This document shows positions 7,862-16,532 of a stretch of DNA of 64,000 nucleotides, piece by piece. Every line of letters starts with the position of its first letter. Position 1 is the first letter of the stretch. The stretch comes from Armatimonadota bacterium (GTDB lineage Bacteria > Armatimonadota > HRBIN16): the NCBI GenBank assembly GCA_026003175.1, contig BPGT01000003.1, positions 204,278 to 268,277 on the forward strand, in the 5' to 3' direction. The translations under genes and the position numbers were made by a program. Under the pieces are notes generated by a model. That model searched no databases, was not told where the DNA came from, and worked only from the letters and a program-made list of their open reading frames with translations.

Positions 7862-10354
7862 ATGAAAGCATGGCTTTGGGTGCTGCTTATCATCGCATCT
7901 CTGGTTGCATTCGCACACGCTCAAACCATCTCCAATACGAGGGAAACAACGATGAAAGTAGTTCCGACACCACCCGCTGCTCCTGCAAACAAGTTTTACG
8001 CGGGTAATCGCGCTCCCCTGTTGCCAAGCCCTTTGATAAAGCTACCCACCGGTTCCGTCCGTCCCGAAGGCTGGCTACGCCACCAGCTAGAGCTGATGAC
8101 AGAAGGCTTCACCGGTCGCCTCACCGAAATCAGCCCGTGGTGCAAATGGGAAGGCAGCGCGTGGGCACACCCGAAGGGCGAGGGCGAACGTGGTTGGGAA
8201 GAACTCCCCTACTGGTTGAAAGGGTTCACCTCGCTGGGATATCTGCTTGGCGACGAGCGTGTTATCGCCGAAGCGAGAAAGTGGATAGATGCCATCCTCG
8301 CCAGCCAGCGCGAAGATGGGTATTTCGGTCCTGAGAGCAACCGACATATCATAGACCCCCATTTCTCCGGTCAAGAAGGGATAGATCTCTGGCCCAACAT
8401 GATTGCCCTGTACGCCCTGCGCACGCACTACGAAGCCACCGGCGACAAGCGGGTCATTCCCTTCATGCTCCGATACTTCCGCTGGCAGATGACCATACCG
8501 TTAGAGCAGTTCCTGCCGGGAAGCTGGCAGAAGATTCGCGGTGGCGACAATCTGGATACCATCCACTGGCTCTACAACCTAACAGGCGAAAAGTGGTTAC
8601 TGGACGCCGCGCGAGTGACTCACGAGCGTACCGCCGACTGGGTAGGCGACATCCCCACCTGGCACGGCGTGAATATCTGCCAGGGCTTTCGCGAACCCGC
8701 CCAGTATTACCAGCAAACGGGTGACATCCGCTATCTGCGAGCCACGGAGCGGGTGTACGATACGGTCATGGGCATCTATGGACAGGTTCCGGGCGGTATG
8801 TTCGGCGCGGATGAGAACGCCCGCCCCGGATTCACCGGTCCCCGACAGGCGGCGGAGACCTGCTCGATGGTGGAGATGATGTACAGCCATGAGCTGCTCA
8901 CCCGCATCACTGGAGATGTGAAGTGGGCAGACCGTTGCGAGGAGGTGGCGTTCAATTCCCTGCCAGCTGCCATGACCCCCGACCTGAAGGGTCTGCATTA
9001 CCTTACCGCACCCAATATGGTGCAGCTGGACCGCCAGAGCAAAGCGCCGATGCTCCAAAACGGTGGCGACATGCTTTCCTACAACCCGTACGACTACCGC
9101 TGCTGCCAGCACAACGTATCACATGGCTGGCCCTACTTCGCTGAGCATCTGTGGATGGCAACGGCGAGCAACGGTCTGGCGGCAGTGTTGTACGCACCCA
9201 GCCGAGTGAAAGCGAAAGTGGGCGACGGCACTGAGGTGGAAATCACCGAGCAAACAGGCTATCCCTTCGGGGAGGAGATGCTGTTTACGATCAAAACGCC
9301 CAAACCCGTGCGTTTCCCCTTGATGCTGCGTGTACCGGGGTGGTGCGAGGCACCGGCAGTAGAGGTGAATGGGCGCAAACAAGCCGCGCCCGCCCTGGCG
9401 AAAGGATGGATACTCCTGCAACGCGAATGGCGCAACGGCGACCGGGTGAAACTGACCCTCCCCATGCCGCTGCGGGTGAGGGTATGGGAGAAGAACCGCC
9501 ACACAGTTTCAGTGCATCGGGGACCGCTGGCGTTCTCTCTGCTGATTGGCGAACGATGGGTACGCTATGGCGGCACCGAACGCTTCCCCGCTTACGAGGT
9601 CTTCCCCACCACCCCGTGGAACTACGGATTAGTGGTAGACGTGAATAATCCGCAAAGCTCCTTCGAGCTGGTCCAAAAGCCGGGCACGCTCGCCGAACAG
9701 CCGTTTACTCCCGAGAACGCGCCTATCTTACTCAAAGCGAAAGGAAAGCGTATCCCGCAGTGGCGTCTGGAGGCAAACGGGCTCGTCGGCGAGGTGCAGG
9801 ATTCTCCGGTGCGCTCGGACGAGCTGGTAGAGGAAATTACCCTCATTCCGATGGGATGTGCACGACTGAGGGTGTCGGCGTTTCCTCAAATTGGCGAGGG
9901 AGCGGATGCAAAGGTGTGGCAAGAGACGAACACCGTCTATGTAGAAGCCTCGCACTGTTGGCACGCGGACACGGTGCTTGCGCTCAACGACGGTATGATA
10001 CCTTCTTCCTCTGCTGATACCAGCATCCCACGATTCACCTGGTGGGACCACACAGGCAGCACGGAATGGGTGCAGTATACCTTCTCGCAACCGCGCAGGC
10101 TCTCCTATTGCGAGATATACTGGTTTGACGATGAACCGATAGGTGGGCAGTGCCGTCTGCCCGAGTCATGGCGATTACTCTGGTACGACGGCCAGGGATG
10201 GAATCCTGTACAGGTTACCCGTGTCGCTGAAATGCGCAAAGACACTTTCAACCGTGTAGAGTTCGCGCCAGTGGTTACAACCGCCATTCGCCTGGAGGTG
10301 AAGCTCAAAGCGGGGTTTTCTGCAGGCATCCTCGAGTGGCGGGTTGAAGAGTAG
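7862..10354 (+). CDS. GH127 beta-L-arabinofuranosidase-like, secreted
   Basis: An 830-residue protein of the DUF1680/GH127 family, whose characterised members remove beta-L-arabinofuranose. A signal peptide (hydrophobic core about residues 3-19, cleavage near AHA-Q) predicts export. The (alpha/alpha)6 barrel starts near residue 60. The conserved block YRCCQHNVSHGWPY places Cys414/Cys415 at the position of the GH127 zinc-binding catalytic cysteine cluster. The C-terminal third is beta-rich, and the last about 130 residues look like a discoidin/F5-8-type carbohydrate-binding module. GGAGGAAAGG precedes the ATG directly. It ends at a strong terminator. With the GH51 enzyme at 12.5 kb it would cover both arabinofuranosyl anomers. 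Confidence 0.85.
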   Translation: MKAWLWVLLIIASLVAFAHAQTISNTRETTMKVVPTPPAAPANKFYAGNRAPLLPSPLIKLPTGSVRPEGWLRHQLELMTEGFTGRLTEISPWCKWEGSAWAHPKGEGERGWEELPYWLKGFTSLGYLLGDERVIAEARKWIDAILASQREDGYFGPESNRHIIDPHFSGQEGIDLWPNMIALYALRTHYEATGDKRVIPFMLRYFRWQMTIPLEQFLPGSWQKIRGGDNLDTIHWLYNLTGEKWLLDAARVTHERTADWVGDIPTWHGVNICQGFREPAQYYQQTGDIRYLRATERVYDTVMGIYGQVPGGMFGADENARPGFTGPRQAAETCSMVEMMYSHELLTRITGDVKWADRCEEVAFNSLPAAMTPDLKGLHYLTAPNMVQLDRQSKAPMLQNGGDMLSYNPYDYRCCQHNVSHGWPYFAEHLWMATASNGLAAVLYAPSRVKAKVGDGTEVEITEQTGYPFGEEMLFTIKTPKPVRFPLMLRVPGWCEAPAVEVNGRKQAAPALAKGWILLQREWRNGDRVKLTLPMPLRVRVWEKNRHTVSVHRGPLAFSLLIGERWVRYGGTERFPAYEVFPTTPWNYGLVVDVNNPQSSFELVQKPGTLAEQPFTPENAPILLKAKGKRIPQWRLEANGLVGEVQDSPVRSDELVEEITLIPMGCARLRVSAFPQIGEGADAKVWQETNTVYVEASHCWHADTVLALNDGMIPSSSADTSIPRFTWWDHTGSTEWVQYTFSQPRRLSYCEIYWFDDEPIGGQCRLPESWRLLWYDGQGWNPVQVTRVAEMRKDTFNRVEFAPVVTTAIRLEVKLKAGFSAGILEWRVEE

Positions 10355-10373
10355 CCCAGCGGTTAGCATGCAA

Positions 10374-10404
10374 AAAAGCACCGGACGCTCTGTCCGGTGC
10401 TTTT
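10374..10404. terminator. Bidirectional rho-independent terminator
   Basis: A 13-bp perfect stem, AAAAGCACCGGAC paired with GTCCGGTGCTTTT around the 5-nt loop GCTCT. T runs lie on the downstream side of both strands. It sits between the convergent GH127 gene and the Gly-rich STN gene, so it can stop transcription from both sides. Confidence 0.9.
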
Positions 10405-10493
10405 GGGTTCTGGACAAAGCGATTTTCGCGGTAAGGCTGGCTTGCAGCAAACCGGAGTAACAAGCTGGGTAGCCGGTCGCTTACAGAAGCAGG

Positions 10494-11297
10494 CTAGAAG
10501 CCACGCCCCCAGCCGCGACCGCCGCCCCAGCCACCGAAGCCACCGCCCCAGCCACCGCGGTTGAAGCCACCGCCCCAGCCGCCGAGACCGCCTCCCCAGC
10601 CGCCGAAGCCGCCGCCCCAGCCGCCGAAGCCGCCGCCCCAGCCACCGAAGCCACCATAGCCGCCGAAGCCGCCGAGACCGCCGCCCCAGCCACCGCCGGC
10701 CCAGCCGCTACCGCCCCAGCCGCCCAGGCCGCCGTAGCCACCATAACCGCCGAAGCCACCATAGCCGCCGTAGCCACCGTAACCGCCGTAGCCACCGTAA
10801 CCACCGCTATACGTCCAACCGGTCTGGTTCAGCGCAACGGCAGTTCCACCGAGCAGCTGGGCAACCGCCAGCGAGTCCAGGTGCTGCAGCATAATTTTCT
10901 CGGTGCGAACCTGGGGTTGTGGAGGCTCTTCCGGCTGCTGAGTTTCTGCGGTGCTGGTCTCGTACGTTTCTACCTTGGGCGTGATGATGTACACGCCGCC
11001 ATCCACACGGTAAGTCAATGGCGGGTTAGCAGCGCGCAAAATGGTGCGCAATGCCGTCTCGAAGGTAACATCCTTCAGCGAGACGGTGACGTAACCACCG
11101 ACCACCGACTCGTCCAGCGTGTAGTTGTAGCCGACGGAGCGGAACAGCAACTTCAGAGCGTCGGCAATGCTGGCGGACTCCAGATTCAGGGTGATGCGGG
11201 GCGATTGTTGTCCGCCTTCCTGCTGACTGTACGCCGGGCTCACTGTGCCCAGAACAAGCACAAGCAACGCCAGAACCCATAGCCACTTCATCCGCAT
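10494..11297 (-). CDS. Exported STN-domain protein with Gly/Tyr-rich tail
   Basis: About 267 residues. A signal peptide (hydrophobic core residues 4-22, cleavage near AYS-Q) is followed by an STN (secretin/TonB short N-terminal) domain, about residues 35-105, with the typical ITLNLESASIADALKLL start. A Thr/Glu/Pro linker comes next, then about 105 residues of nearly pure Gly with Tyr, Trp and Phe (GGYGGYGG changing to GGWGGGFGG). The secretin beta-barrel normally found after STN is absent. The start at 11297 has GGAGGT 7 nt upstream; an in-frame GTG at 11306 overlaps that site. A Gly-rich tail like this suggests a surface or matrix protein that self-associates; this is inference. The nearest relative by domain is PilQ/GspD. 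Confidence 0.65.
   Translation of the reverse strand: MRMKWLWVLALLVLVLGTVSPAYSQQEGGQQSPRITLNLESASIADALKLLFRSVGYNYTLDESVVGGYVTVSLKDVTFETALRTILRAANPPLTYRVDGGVYIITPKVETYETSTAETQQPEEPPQPQVRTEKIMLQHLDSLAVAQLLGGTAVALNQTGWTYSGGYGGYGGYGGYGGYGGFGGYGGYGGLGGWGGSGWAGGGWGGGLGGFGGYGGFGGWGGGFGGWGGGFGGWGGGLGGWGGGFNRGGWGGGFGGWGGGRGWGRGF
10497..10806. repeat. Low-complexity Gly-rich coding repeat
   Basis: Short imperfect 6-9 bp units (on the plus strand, variants of CCGCCGTAGCCACC) encode GGYGGYGG and then GGWGGGFGG. Copies vary mainly at third positions, so the repeat is kept at protein level rather than being a fresh DNA expansion. Confidence 0.85.
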
Positions 11298-11394
11298 TTG
11301 TCTCACCTCCTCTGTCGCGCGCGATAGAGGGTTTCCACTTGTTAAGACGCAGATAGATGGCGATAGGTTACTTCTCTATCATCTTCATTTTACC

Positions 11395-12330
11395 TTACAC
11401 CATATCTTTCCTGCTATGCAAAAAACCTATCACTGCTTCCCAGGTAGGAATGCCCGACTGCCCGCCGGTGTGCATCGCTTTCATAGCAGCGGTCGCAGAG
11501 GCGATGCGAACACGCTCCCGCAGAGGCAAGCCTCGCGCCAGTGCAGCAGCATACGCCCCATGAAATACGTCACCGCAACCGGTAGTGTCCACCACTTGCA
11601 CCCGATAGGCTGGCTGATGCGTCGGTTCCTCTACATCCTCGCCCAGATACCAGCACCCATCCGCTCCACAGGTAACCACCACCGTTTGCTGGGCATGACG
11701 ACGAATACGTTCCACCGCTTCCGCGACGGTCTTACCGGGGTTAAGCTGCTCTACAAACTCGTGCGAAACTATCAAGTGCGTGGTTAATTCCATCAGTTCC
11801 TCGAAGCCTTCTCCTCCTGCACGCTCGATGTCGGCAACGATGGGAATACCCGCTTCTGATGCGATACGTGCCGCGCGTATCATCCCTGGCAATCCGTGAT
11901 GGTCGGCGAAGAGCACCCGGGTGCTCCGGATAACCTCCGCCGGTGGAGCATCGGGAGCAGCGCCCGTTTTCGCTCCGCGCAGAAAGAAGATGTTACGGGT
12001 GTGCGCTGTGGTGTCTACAACAATGAACGAGTGCACCGGCTGGGCGTCGTCGCACCATACTACGTAGGTGAGGTCAATCCCTTCTCGTCGAAAGGTATCT
12101 GCCACAAATTGCGACAACGCATCGCGCCCCAACATCCCCGCGTAGGCACATTTCGCTCCTAACCGTGCAGCGGCAACAAGAGCGGTGCCCGTTAGCCCTC
12201 CTGCCTGTCGCTCACAGTGCAGCACGGGCGTTTTGGTATCAGGGGGCGGGTAGTGCTCGACGTACAGCAGTTCGTCCACCGCCAGCACGCCCAAACCCAG
12301 CACATCGAACATACGCTCATCTGCAGGCAT
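11395..12330 (-). CDS. PfkB-family carbohydrate kinase
   Basis: A 311-residue ribokinase-type kinase transferring phosphate from ATP to a sugar or nucleoside. The N-terminal GLGVLAVDELLYV region and the C-terminal PfkB signature DTTGCGDVFHGAYAAAL (Asp254 being the catalytic base) are intact. Glycines of the substrate loop (QAGGLTGTALVAAARLG) are present near residue 42. The ATG at 12330 has GGAGG 9 nt upstream. That ribosome site lies inside a 9-bp inverted repeat. It is divergent from the GH51 arabinofuranosidase gene and 97 bp upstream of the STN gene on the same strand. The substrate is not deducible; ribose, fructose or 2-keto-3-deoxygluconate are all possible. Confidence 0.8.
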   Translation of the reverse strand: MPADERMFDVLGLGVLAVDELLYVEHYPPPDTKTPVLHCERQAGGLTGTALVAAARLGAKCAYAGMLGRDALSQFVADTFRREGIDLTYVVWCDDAQPVHSFIVVDTTAHTRNIFFLRGAKTGAAPDAPPAEVIRSTRVLFADHHGLPGMIRAARIASEAGIPIVADIERAGGEGFEELMELTTHLIVSHEFVEQLNPGKTVAEAVERIRRHAQQTVVVTCGADGCWYLGEDVEEPTHQPAYRVQVVDTTGCGDVFHGAYAAALARGLPLRERVRIASATAAMKAMHTGGQSGIPTWEAVIGFLHSRKDMV

Positions 12331-12336
12331 CTAGCG

Positions 12337-12367
12337 CATCCTCCGTATTGTGTTGCGCCGGAGGATG
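12337..12367 (-). promoter_or_regulatory. Inverted repeat covering the pfkB-like ribosome site
   Basis: CATCCTCCG (12337-12345) and CGGAGGATG (12359-12367) are perfect inverted repeats 13 nt apart in the divergent intergenic region. On the minus strand the downstream arm contains the GGAGG ribosome binding site of the kinase starting at 12330. A folded leader would hide that site; alternatively this is a dimeric operator between two divergent sugar genes. Confidence 0.4.
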
Positions 12368-12468
12368 AGAACAATCCTGCTACAGGAACGCGCCTTGTGG
12401 ATGTAGAAAAAGACATCACACAGCTACCGAGCAAAACAACAAGTTGCCGAATCGGGAGGAAAGCAGCG

Positions 12469-14868
12469 GTGAGGTTTCTTATATTCTCTGCTATCCTGAC
12501 CTGTATGGTTCTGTCCCCTGTTCTCACACAGGCTCAAACCGCTACCATAGAAGTAGACTGCTCGGTGCGGGGCACGCCTGTTAGCCCCACCCTGTGGGGG
12601 ATCTTTTTCGAGGAGATTAACCACGCGGGCGACGGAGGAATTTACGCGGAGCTGGTACGCAATCGCTCCTTCGAAGATGCCCCAACCCCACAGGCGTGGA
12701 CACTCACTGGCAAGGATGTGAGCAAGTCACGTGTTGCGATAGACAACTCTTATCCACTGAACGCCCGTAACTCGCACTATCTGCGCTGGGATATCGAGGG
12801 AGAAGCGTTGCCGGTGAGCCTAGTGAACGAGGGCTACTGGGGAATTGCGGTACAAGAAGGCAAAAGGTACCGCCTCTCCCTGTACGCCCGATGCGACAAC
12901 CTCTTTCGTGGCGAGCTGAGCGTTAGCCTGCAGGGTACGAATGGCGAGGTGTATGCTCAGCATACCGTGCGAGGAATCGGTACACAGTGGAAACGATTCT
13001 CGGCGACCTTGACCGCCCGCGCTACCGATCCCAAAGCGCGTTTGGTCATTACTGCGCTCTCGCCGGGCGTCGTGTTCCTGGATATGGTTTCGCTGATGCC
13101 AGTGGATACCTTCAAAGGACGTCCCAACGGACTGCGTAGAGACCTTGCGCAGATGTTGGCAGACCTCAAACCCTCTTTTCTGCGTTTTCCAGGCGGTTGC
13201 TTTGTGGAAGGCGACCGTATGAGAAACGCCCTGCGCTGGCGTGACACGCTGGGGGATATCGCCGAGCGACCGTCGCGTTGGTGTGTGTGGGACTATACCA
13301 CGACACAAGGATTGGGTTTGCACGAGTACCTGCAGATGTGCGAGGACCTGGGTGCAGAGCCTCTGCTGGTGGTCAACTGTGGGATGGCGTGTCAATACCG
13401 CGGCGGAGACACGGCGCCGATGGATGCGCTGGAGGAGTGGATTGAGGACGCGCTTGCTGCTATCGAGTATGCAATCGGTGATCCAACCAGCAAATGGGGC
13501 GCGCTGCGAGCAAAGAACGGGCATCCCAAGCCCTTCCCCCTGCGATTGGTAGAGGTGGGTAACGAGAACTGGGGTCCGGCATACGAGGAGCGCTACGCCC
13601 GCTTCTACGATGCTATCAAAGCGCGTTACCCGCAAATCCAGATTATCGCCAACACACCGGTGCGCAGCCGCCCGATAGATATTCTGGATGAGCACTACTA
13701 CTCCAGCCCGGAGTGGTTCATCTCACAAGCCAATCGCTATGACCGCTACAACCGCGCCGGACCGAAGATTTTCGTAGGTGAGTATGCGGTCACGCAGGGC
13801 TGTGGTACGGGAAATCTGCGTGCAGCAATCGCCGAAGCGGCATTCATGACGGGCTTGGAGCGCAACGGAGACATCGTGGTGATGGCAGCATACGCTCCTC
13901 TGTTTGTAAACGTTAACGACCGCAAGTGGAACCCCGACCTGATCGGCTTCGACAGCTCGCGCTGCTATGGCACACCGTCCTATTACGTGCAGAAGATGTT
14001 CAGTATCTATCGCGGCACGCACGTGCTGCCGTTGAGGGCAAACGCACCTGCCGTCTCAGTCACCGAAACGCGCGGGGCAATAGGGCTTGGCACATGGGCA
14101 ACGCAAGCGGAGTACCGCGATGTGAAAGTGACACGCAACGGGCAAACCCTGTTCACCGCCGATTTCGCGCAAGGAGCAACCGGCTGGCGCGTGGTGCGCG
14201 GTAACTGGCAGACAACAGACGGCAGCTACCGCCAGAGCAGTGCAGCCACCGACTGCCGGGCAGTGGCGGGTGACGTGAACTGGACGGACTACACCCTCAC
14301 CCTGCGTGCGCGTAAACTCGGCGGCGCGGAAGGCTTCCTTATTATGTTCCGCGTGCGCGACGACAATAACTGGTACTGGTGGAACCTCGGCGGTTGGGGC
14401 AACTCCAAACACGCCGTGGAGAAGTGCGTTGGTGGCGGTAAGAACATCGTGAGCAACGAAGTGCCCGGCAGTATCGAAACAGGGCGATGGTACAACATCC
14501 GCATCGAGGTGCAGGGCGCTCGTATTCGGTGCTATCTGGATGATAAATTGATACATGATTTCGAAGACAAACCGCTACCCGCTCTTTACGCCGTTGCCAG
14601 CCGGAGCTACCGGACTCGCGAGGTGATTCTGAAGGTGGTCAACGTCTCGGATAGAGCAGTAGAGGCAAACGTGCGTCTGCAGGGTGTACGCCTGTATCCG
14701 ACGGGCAAGACAATCACTCTGAGCAGCGGTAGCCCCGATGACGAGAACTCACTGCAAAACCCAACGCGCGTCGCGCCGGTAGAGAGCAGGCTGAACGGGG
14801 TAGCTCCGCAGTTTCGATATACCTTCCCAAAGCACTCACTCACGGTGATGGTGCTGAAGGAGAAGTGA
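12469..14868 (+). CDS. GH51 alpha-L-arabinofuranosidase, secreted
   Basis: A 799-residue exported enzyme hydrolysing terminal alpha-L-arabinofuranosyl groups from arabinan or arabinoxylan. It starts at a GTG (12469) with GGGAGGA 8 nt upstream and a signal peptide ending near TQAQ. Residues about 75-200 look like a CBM4/9 module. The GH51 barrel follows, with GNENWG (acid/base Glu366) and GEYA (nucleophile Glu438). An insert of about residues 530-700 resembles a laminin-G / 3-keto-disaccharide-hydrolase-like fold (EGFLIMFRVRDDNNWYWWN), and a GH51 C-terminal beta-sandwich closes the protein. It is divergent from the PfkB gene. GH51 enzymes are often intracellular, so the signal peptide and CBM mark an extracellular type. 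Confidence 0.9.
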   Translation: MRFLIFSAILTCMVLSPVLTQAQTATIEVDCSVRGTPVSPTLWGIFFEEINHAGDGGIYAELVRNRSFEDAPTPQAWTLTGKDVSKSRVAIDNSYPLNARNSHYLRWDIEGEALPVSLVNEGYWGIAVQEGKRYRLSLYARCDNLFRGELSVSLQGTNGEVYAQHTVRGIGTQWKRFSATLTARATDPKARLVITALSPGVVFLDMVSLMPVDTFKGRPNGLRRDLAQMLADLKPSFLRFPGGCFVEGDRMRNALRWRDTLGDIAERPSRWCVWDYTTTQGLGLHEYLQMCEDLGAEPLLVVNCGMACQYRGGDTAPMDALEEWIEDALAAIEYAIGDPTSKWGALRAKNGHPKPFPLRLVEVGNENWGPAYEERYARFYDAIKARYPQIQIIANTPVRSRPIDILDEHYYSSPEWFISQANRYDRYNRAGPKIFVGEYAVTQGCGTGNLRAAIAEAAFMTGLERNGDIVVMAAYAPLFVNVNDRKWNPDLIGFDSSRCYGTPSYYVQKMFSIYRGTHVLPLRANAPAVSVTETRGAIGLGTWATQAEYRDVKVTRNGQTLFTADFAQGATGWRVVRGNWQTTDGSYRQSSAATDCRAVAGDVNWTDYTLTLRARKLGGAEGFLIMFRVRDDNNWYWWNLGGWGNSKHAVEKCVGGGKNIVSNEVPGSIETGRWYNIRIEVQGARIRCYLDDKLIHDFEDKPLPALYAVASRSYRTREVILKVVNVSDRAVEANVRLQGVRLYPTGKTITLSSGSPDDENSLQNPTRVAPVESRLNGVAPQFRYTFPKHSLTVMVLKEK

Positions 14869-14924
14869 AGGGCTCTGCTGGTTTACAAATTTGACAAATT
14901 CACCCCCGTCATCGATCAAATTGC

Positions 14925-14953
14925 TTGACAAGTTTTTCGCAAAAGCCTACAAT
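14925..14953 (+). promoter_or_regulatory. Sigma-70-type promoter of the WD40 gene
   Basis: Perfect -35 TTGACA (14925-14930), exactly 17 nt, then TACAAT (14948-14953). The surrounding DNA is AT-rich, unlike the genes on either side. It lies 48 bp before the GTG at 15002. Confidence 0.85.
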
Positions 14954-15001
14954 AGGCGTGGTTCGCAAACCTACTTTTTACCGGAGAAAGGGGTGGAAAT
15001 C

Positions 15002-16426
15002 GTGTTTTCGCATCGCGTCTCCCGTTTCGTGGTGTTGCTTGTGCTGGGCGTGGTCTGGTGTGCTCTGAAAGTGCCTGCTGATGCACAGGGTGCGCCCGAC
15101 ATCGTGTGGATGACCAAGCAACACACCAGCTGGGTCAACGCGCTGAGCTTTACCGCAGACGGCAGTTTGTTGGCATCTGGCAGCGAGGATACCACTGCGA
15201 AGGTGTACCGCGCTTCCGACGGCGCGCTCGTCCGCAACTTTTCTGGTGGCACGGCGGTAAGGGGCTTAGCTATCGCTCCCGACGGCAGCACCCTCACCGA
15301 CGTGTTGTTCGAACGGACGGTGCAGTTCTGGAGCGTGACGGATGGCACTCTGCTTGCCAGCTTTCTGGGGCACAGTGCCTACATGTACGCTGTGCGCTAC
15401 CTGCCCGATGGCACTCTGGTCGCCACCGGCGGCACCGACGGCTTAATCAAGTTCTGGCAGATACCGAACAACACGCCCGTCAAAACCATCAGCAGCCCCG
15501 AGTGGATACGGTGTATCGCCTTCTCGTCAGATGGCAGTCTGGTGGCATCTGGTGGGCAGAATGGGGGTATTCGTATCTGGCGCGTGTCGGACGGCATGTT
15601 ACTGCGCACCATGACCGGACACACCAGCGGCGTCACCGCCATAGACTTCTCACCCGACGGCAGCCTGCTCGCCTCGTCCAGCTTCGACAACACCGTGCGC
15701 CTGTGGCGGGTTTCCGATGGTGCGCTGCTGCACACGATGACCGGTCATACCAACTGGGTGTACGGGGTGAGTTTCTCGCCCGACGGTCAGACGCTGGTGT
15801 CCGGCGGTCGTGATGGCACGGTACGCCTGTGGCGTGTTTCCGATGGCGCACAGCTGGCGATGTACAATCAGGAGACCAGCCCGGTGGTGTACTCGGTGGC
15901 GTTCTCGCCCGACGGAGAGACCTTCGCCTACGGTGGTTCGGACGGGCGCGTGGTGCTGGCGCGAAACCCCTTCGCGTTGCCCAAGGTGGGCGGCACGATA
16001 ACCTTTGGAGATTATGGAGGCGCGCTCCCACCATCCGTGACTTTTGAACTGCGCGAGCCCGGGCAAACCCAGCCGTTCCAGACGGTGGATGTCGCCGTTG
16101 GAGAGGGCGGAGCTTTCCGTTTTACCGCGCCGCGCCGGGGGGCGTTTGACCTATCGGTGAAGGTGAGCCACTGGCTGAGACGCACGCTTTCGGTAGATAC
16201 CAGCGTCGGTAGCGTCACCGACCTGAGCATCGAACTGCTCAACGGCGACATCGATGGGGATAACGAGGTGACGTTGTTCGACTTCGGCGCGTTGGTAGCC
16301 GCGTTCGGTAGCATGCCCGGCGACCCCAACTGGAACTCCGATGCCGACCTGGACGGGGACGAAGAAGTCACACTGTTTGACTTCGGTATCCTCGTGCGCC
16401 ATTTCGGCGCAATTGGGGATGAGTAG
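15002..16426 (+). CDS. Exported WD40-repeat protein with dockerin-like tail
   Basis: About 474 residues: signal peptide (core about residues 8-27), then seven WD40-type repeats forming a beta-propeller (blades carry variants of FSPDGSLLASG and VRLWRVSDGALL), a short beta-sandwich (GTITFGDYGG, about residues 345-410) and two F-hand, dockerin-like calcium loops (DIDGDNEVTLFD and DLDGDEEVTLFD). The tail recurs in the genes at 28.1 kb and 30.8 kb. The GTG at 15002 follows GGAGAAAGGGG by about 9 nt; an upstream ATG in the frame (14891) precedes the promoter and is rejected. The propeller probably binds a partner or substrate outside the cell. The role of the tail is unknown, because no cohesin is visible here. 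Confidence 0.8.
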   Translation: MFSHRVSRFVVLLVLGVVWCALKVPADAQGAPDIVWMTKQHTSWVNALSFTADGSLLASGSEDTTAKVYRASDGALVRNFSGGTAVRGLAIAPDGSTLTDVLFERTVQFWSVTDGTLLASFLGHSAYMYAVRYLPDGTLVATGGTDGLIKFWQIPNNTPVKTISSPEWIRCIAFSSDGSLVASGGQNGGIRIWRVSDGMLLRTMTGHTSGVTAIDFSPDGSLLASSSFDNTVRLWRVSDGALLHTMTGHTNWVYGVSFSPDGQTLVSGGRDGTVRLWRVSDGAQLAMYNQETSPVVYSVAFSPDGETFAYGGSDGRVVLARNPFALPKVGGTITFGDYGGALPPSVTFELREPGQTQPFQTVDVAVGEGGAFRFTAPRRGAFDLSVKVSHWLRRTLSVDTSVGSVTDLSIELLNGDIDGDNEVTLFDFGALVAAFGSMPGDPNWNSDADLDGDEEVTLFDFGILVRHFGAIGDE

Positions 16427-16447
16427 GCTGTTCAACTTCAATCTCGG

Positions 16448-16520
16448 GGAGGGCGAGGCTGCCACCGAGCCGATGACGCAAGAACCATTCGCCTGGCACA
16501 CAGGTGCAACCTCGCCCTCC
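16448..16520. repeat. Inverted repeat between convergent genes
   Basis: GGAGGGCGAGG (16448-16458) and CCTCGCCCTCC (16510-16520) are perfect 11-bp inverted repeats, extended imperfectly inward, around a 51-nt loop. It lies between the ends of the WD40 and activase genes and may be an extragenic palindrome or a structured terminator. No U tract follows. Confidence 0.55.
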
Positions 16521-16532
16521 GCATGGGCACGT

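Noticed and set aside
7730..7924. Minus-strand frame with ACKKCSNKKGG zinc-ribbon-like motif
   Set aside because: No ribosome site or credible start, overlaps the GH127 signal peptide; at best a gene fragment.
10481..10804. Ala/Val-rich frame overlapping the Gly-rich tail
   Set aside because: An out-of-frame reading of the same GC-rich repeat; the frame with signal peptide and STN domain is the real one.
10497..10806. CRISPR-like array of short repeats
   Set aside because: Units are 6-9 bp, contiguous, without spacers, and coding.
16448..16520. Riboswitch
   Set aside because: It follows rather than precedes genes on both strands, and no known aptamer core was recognised.
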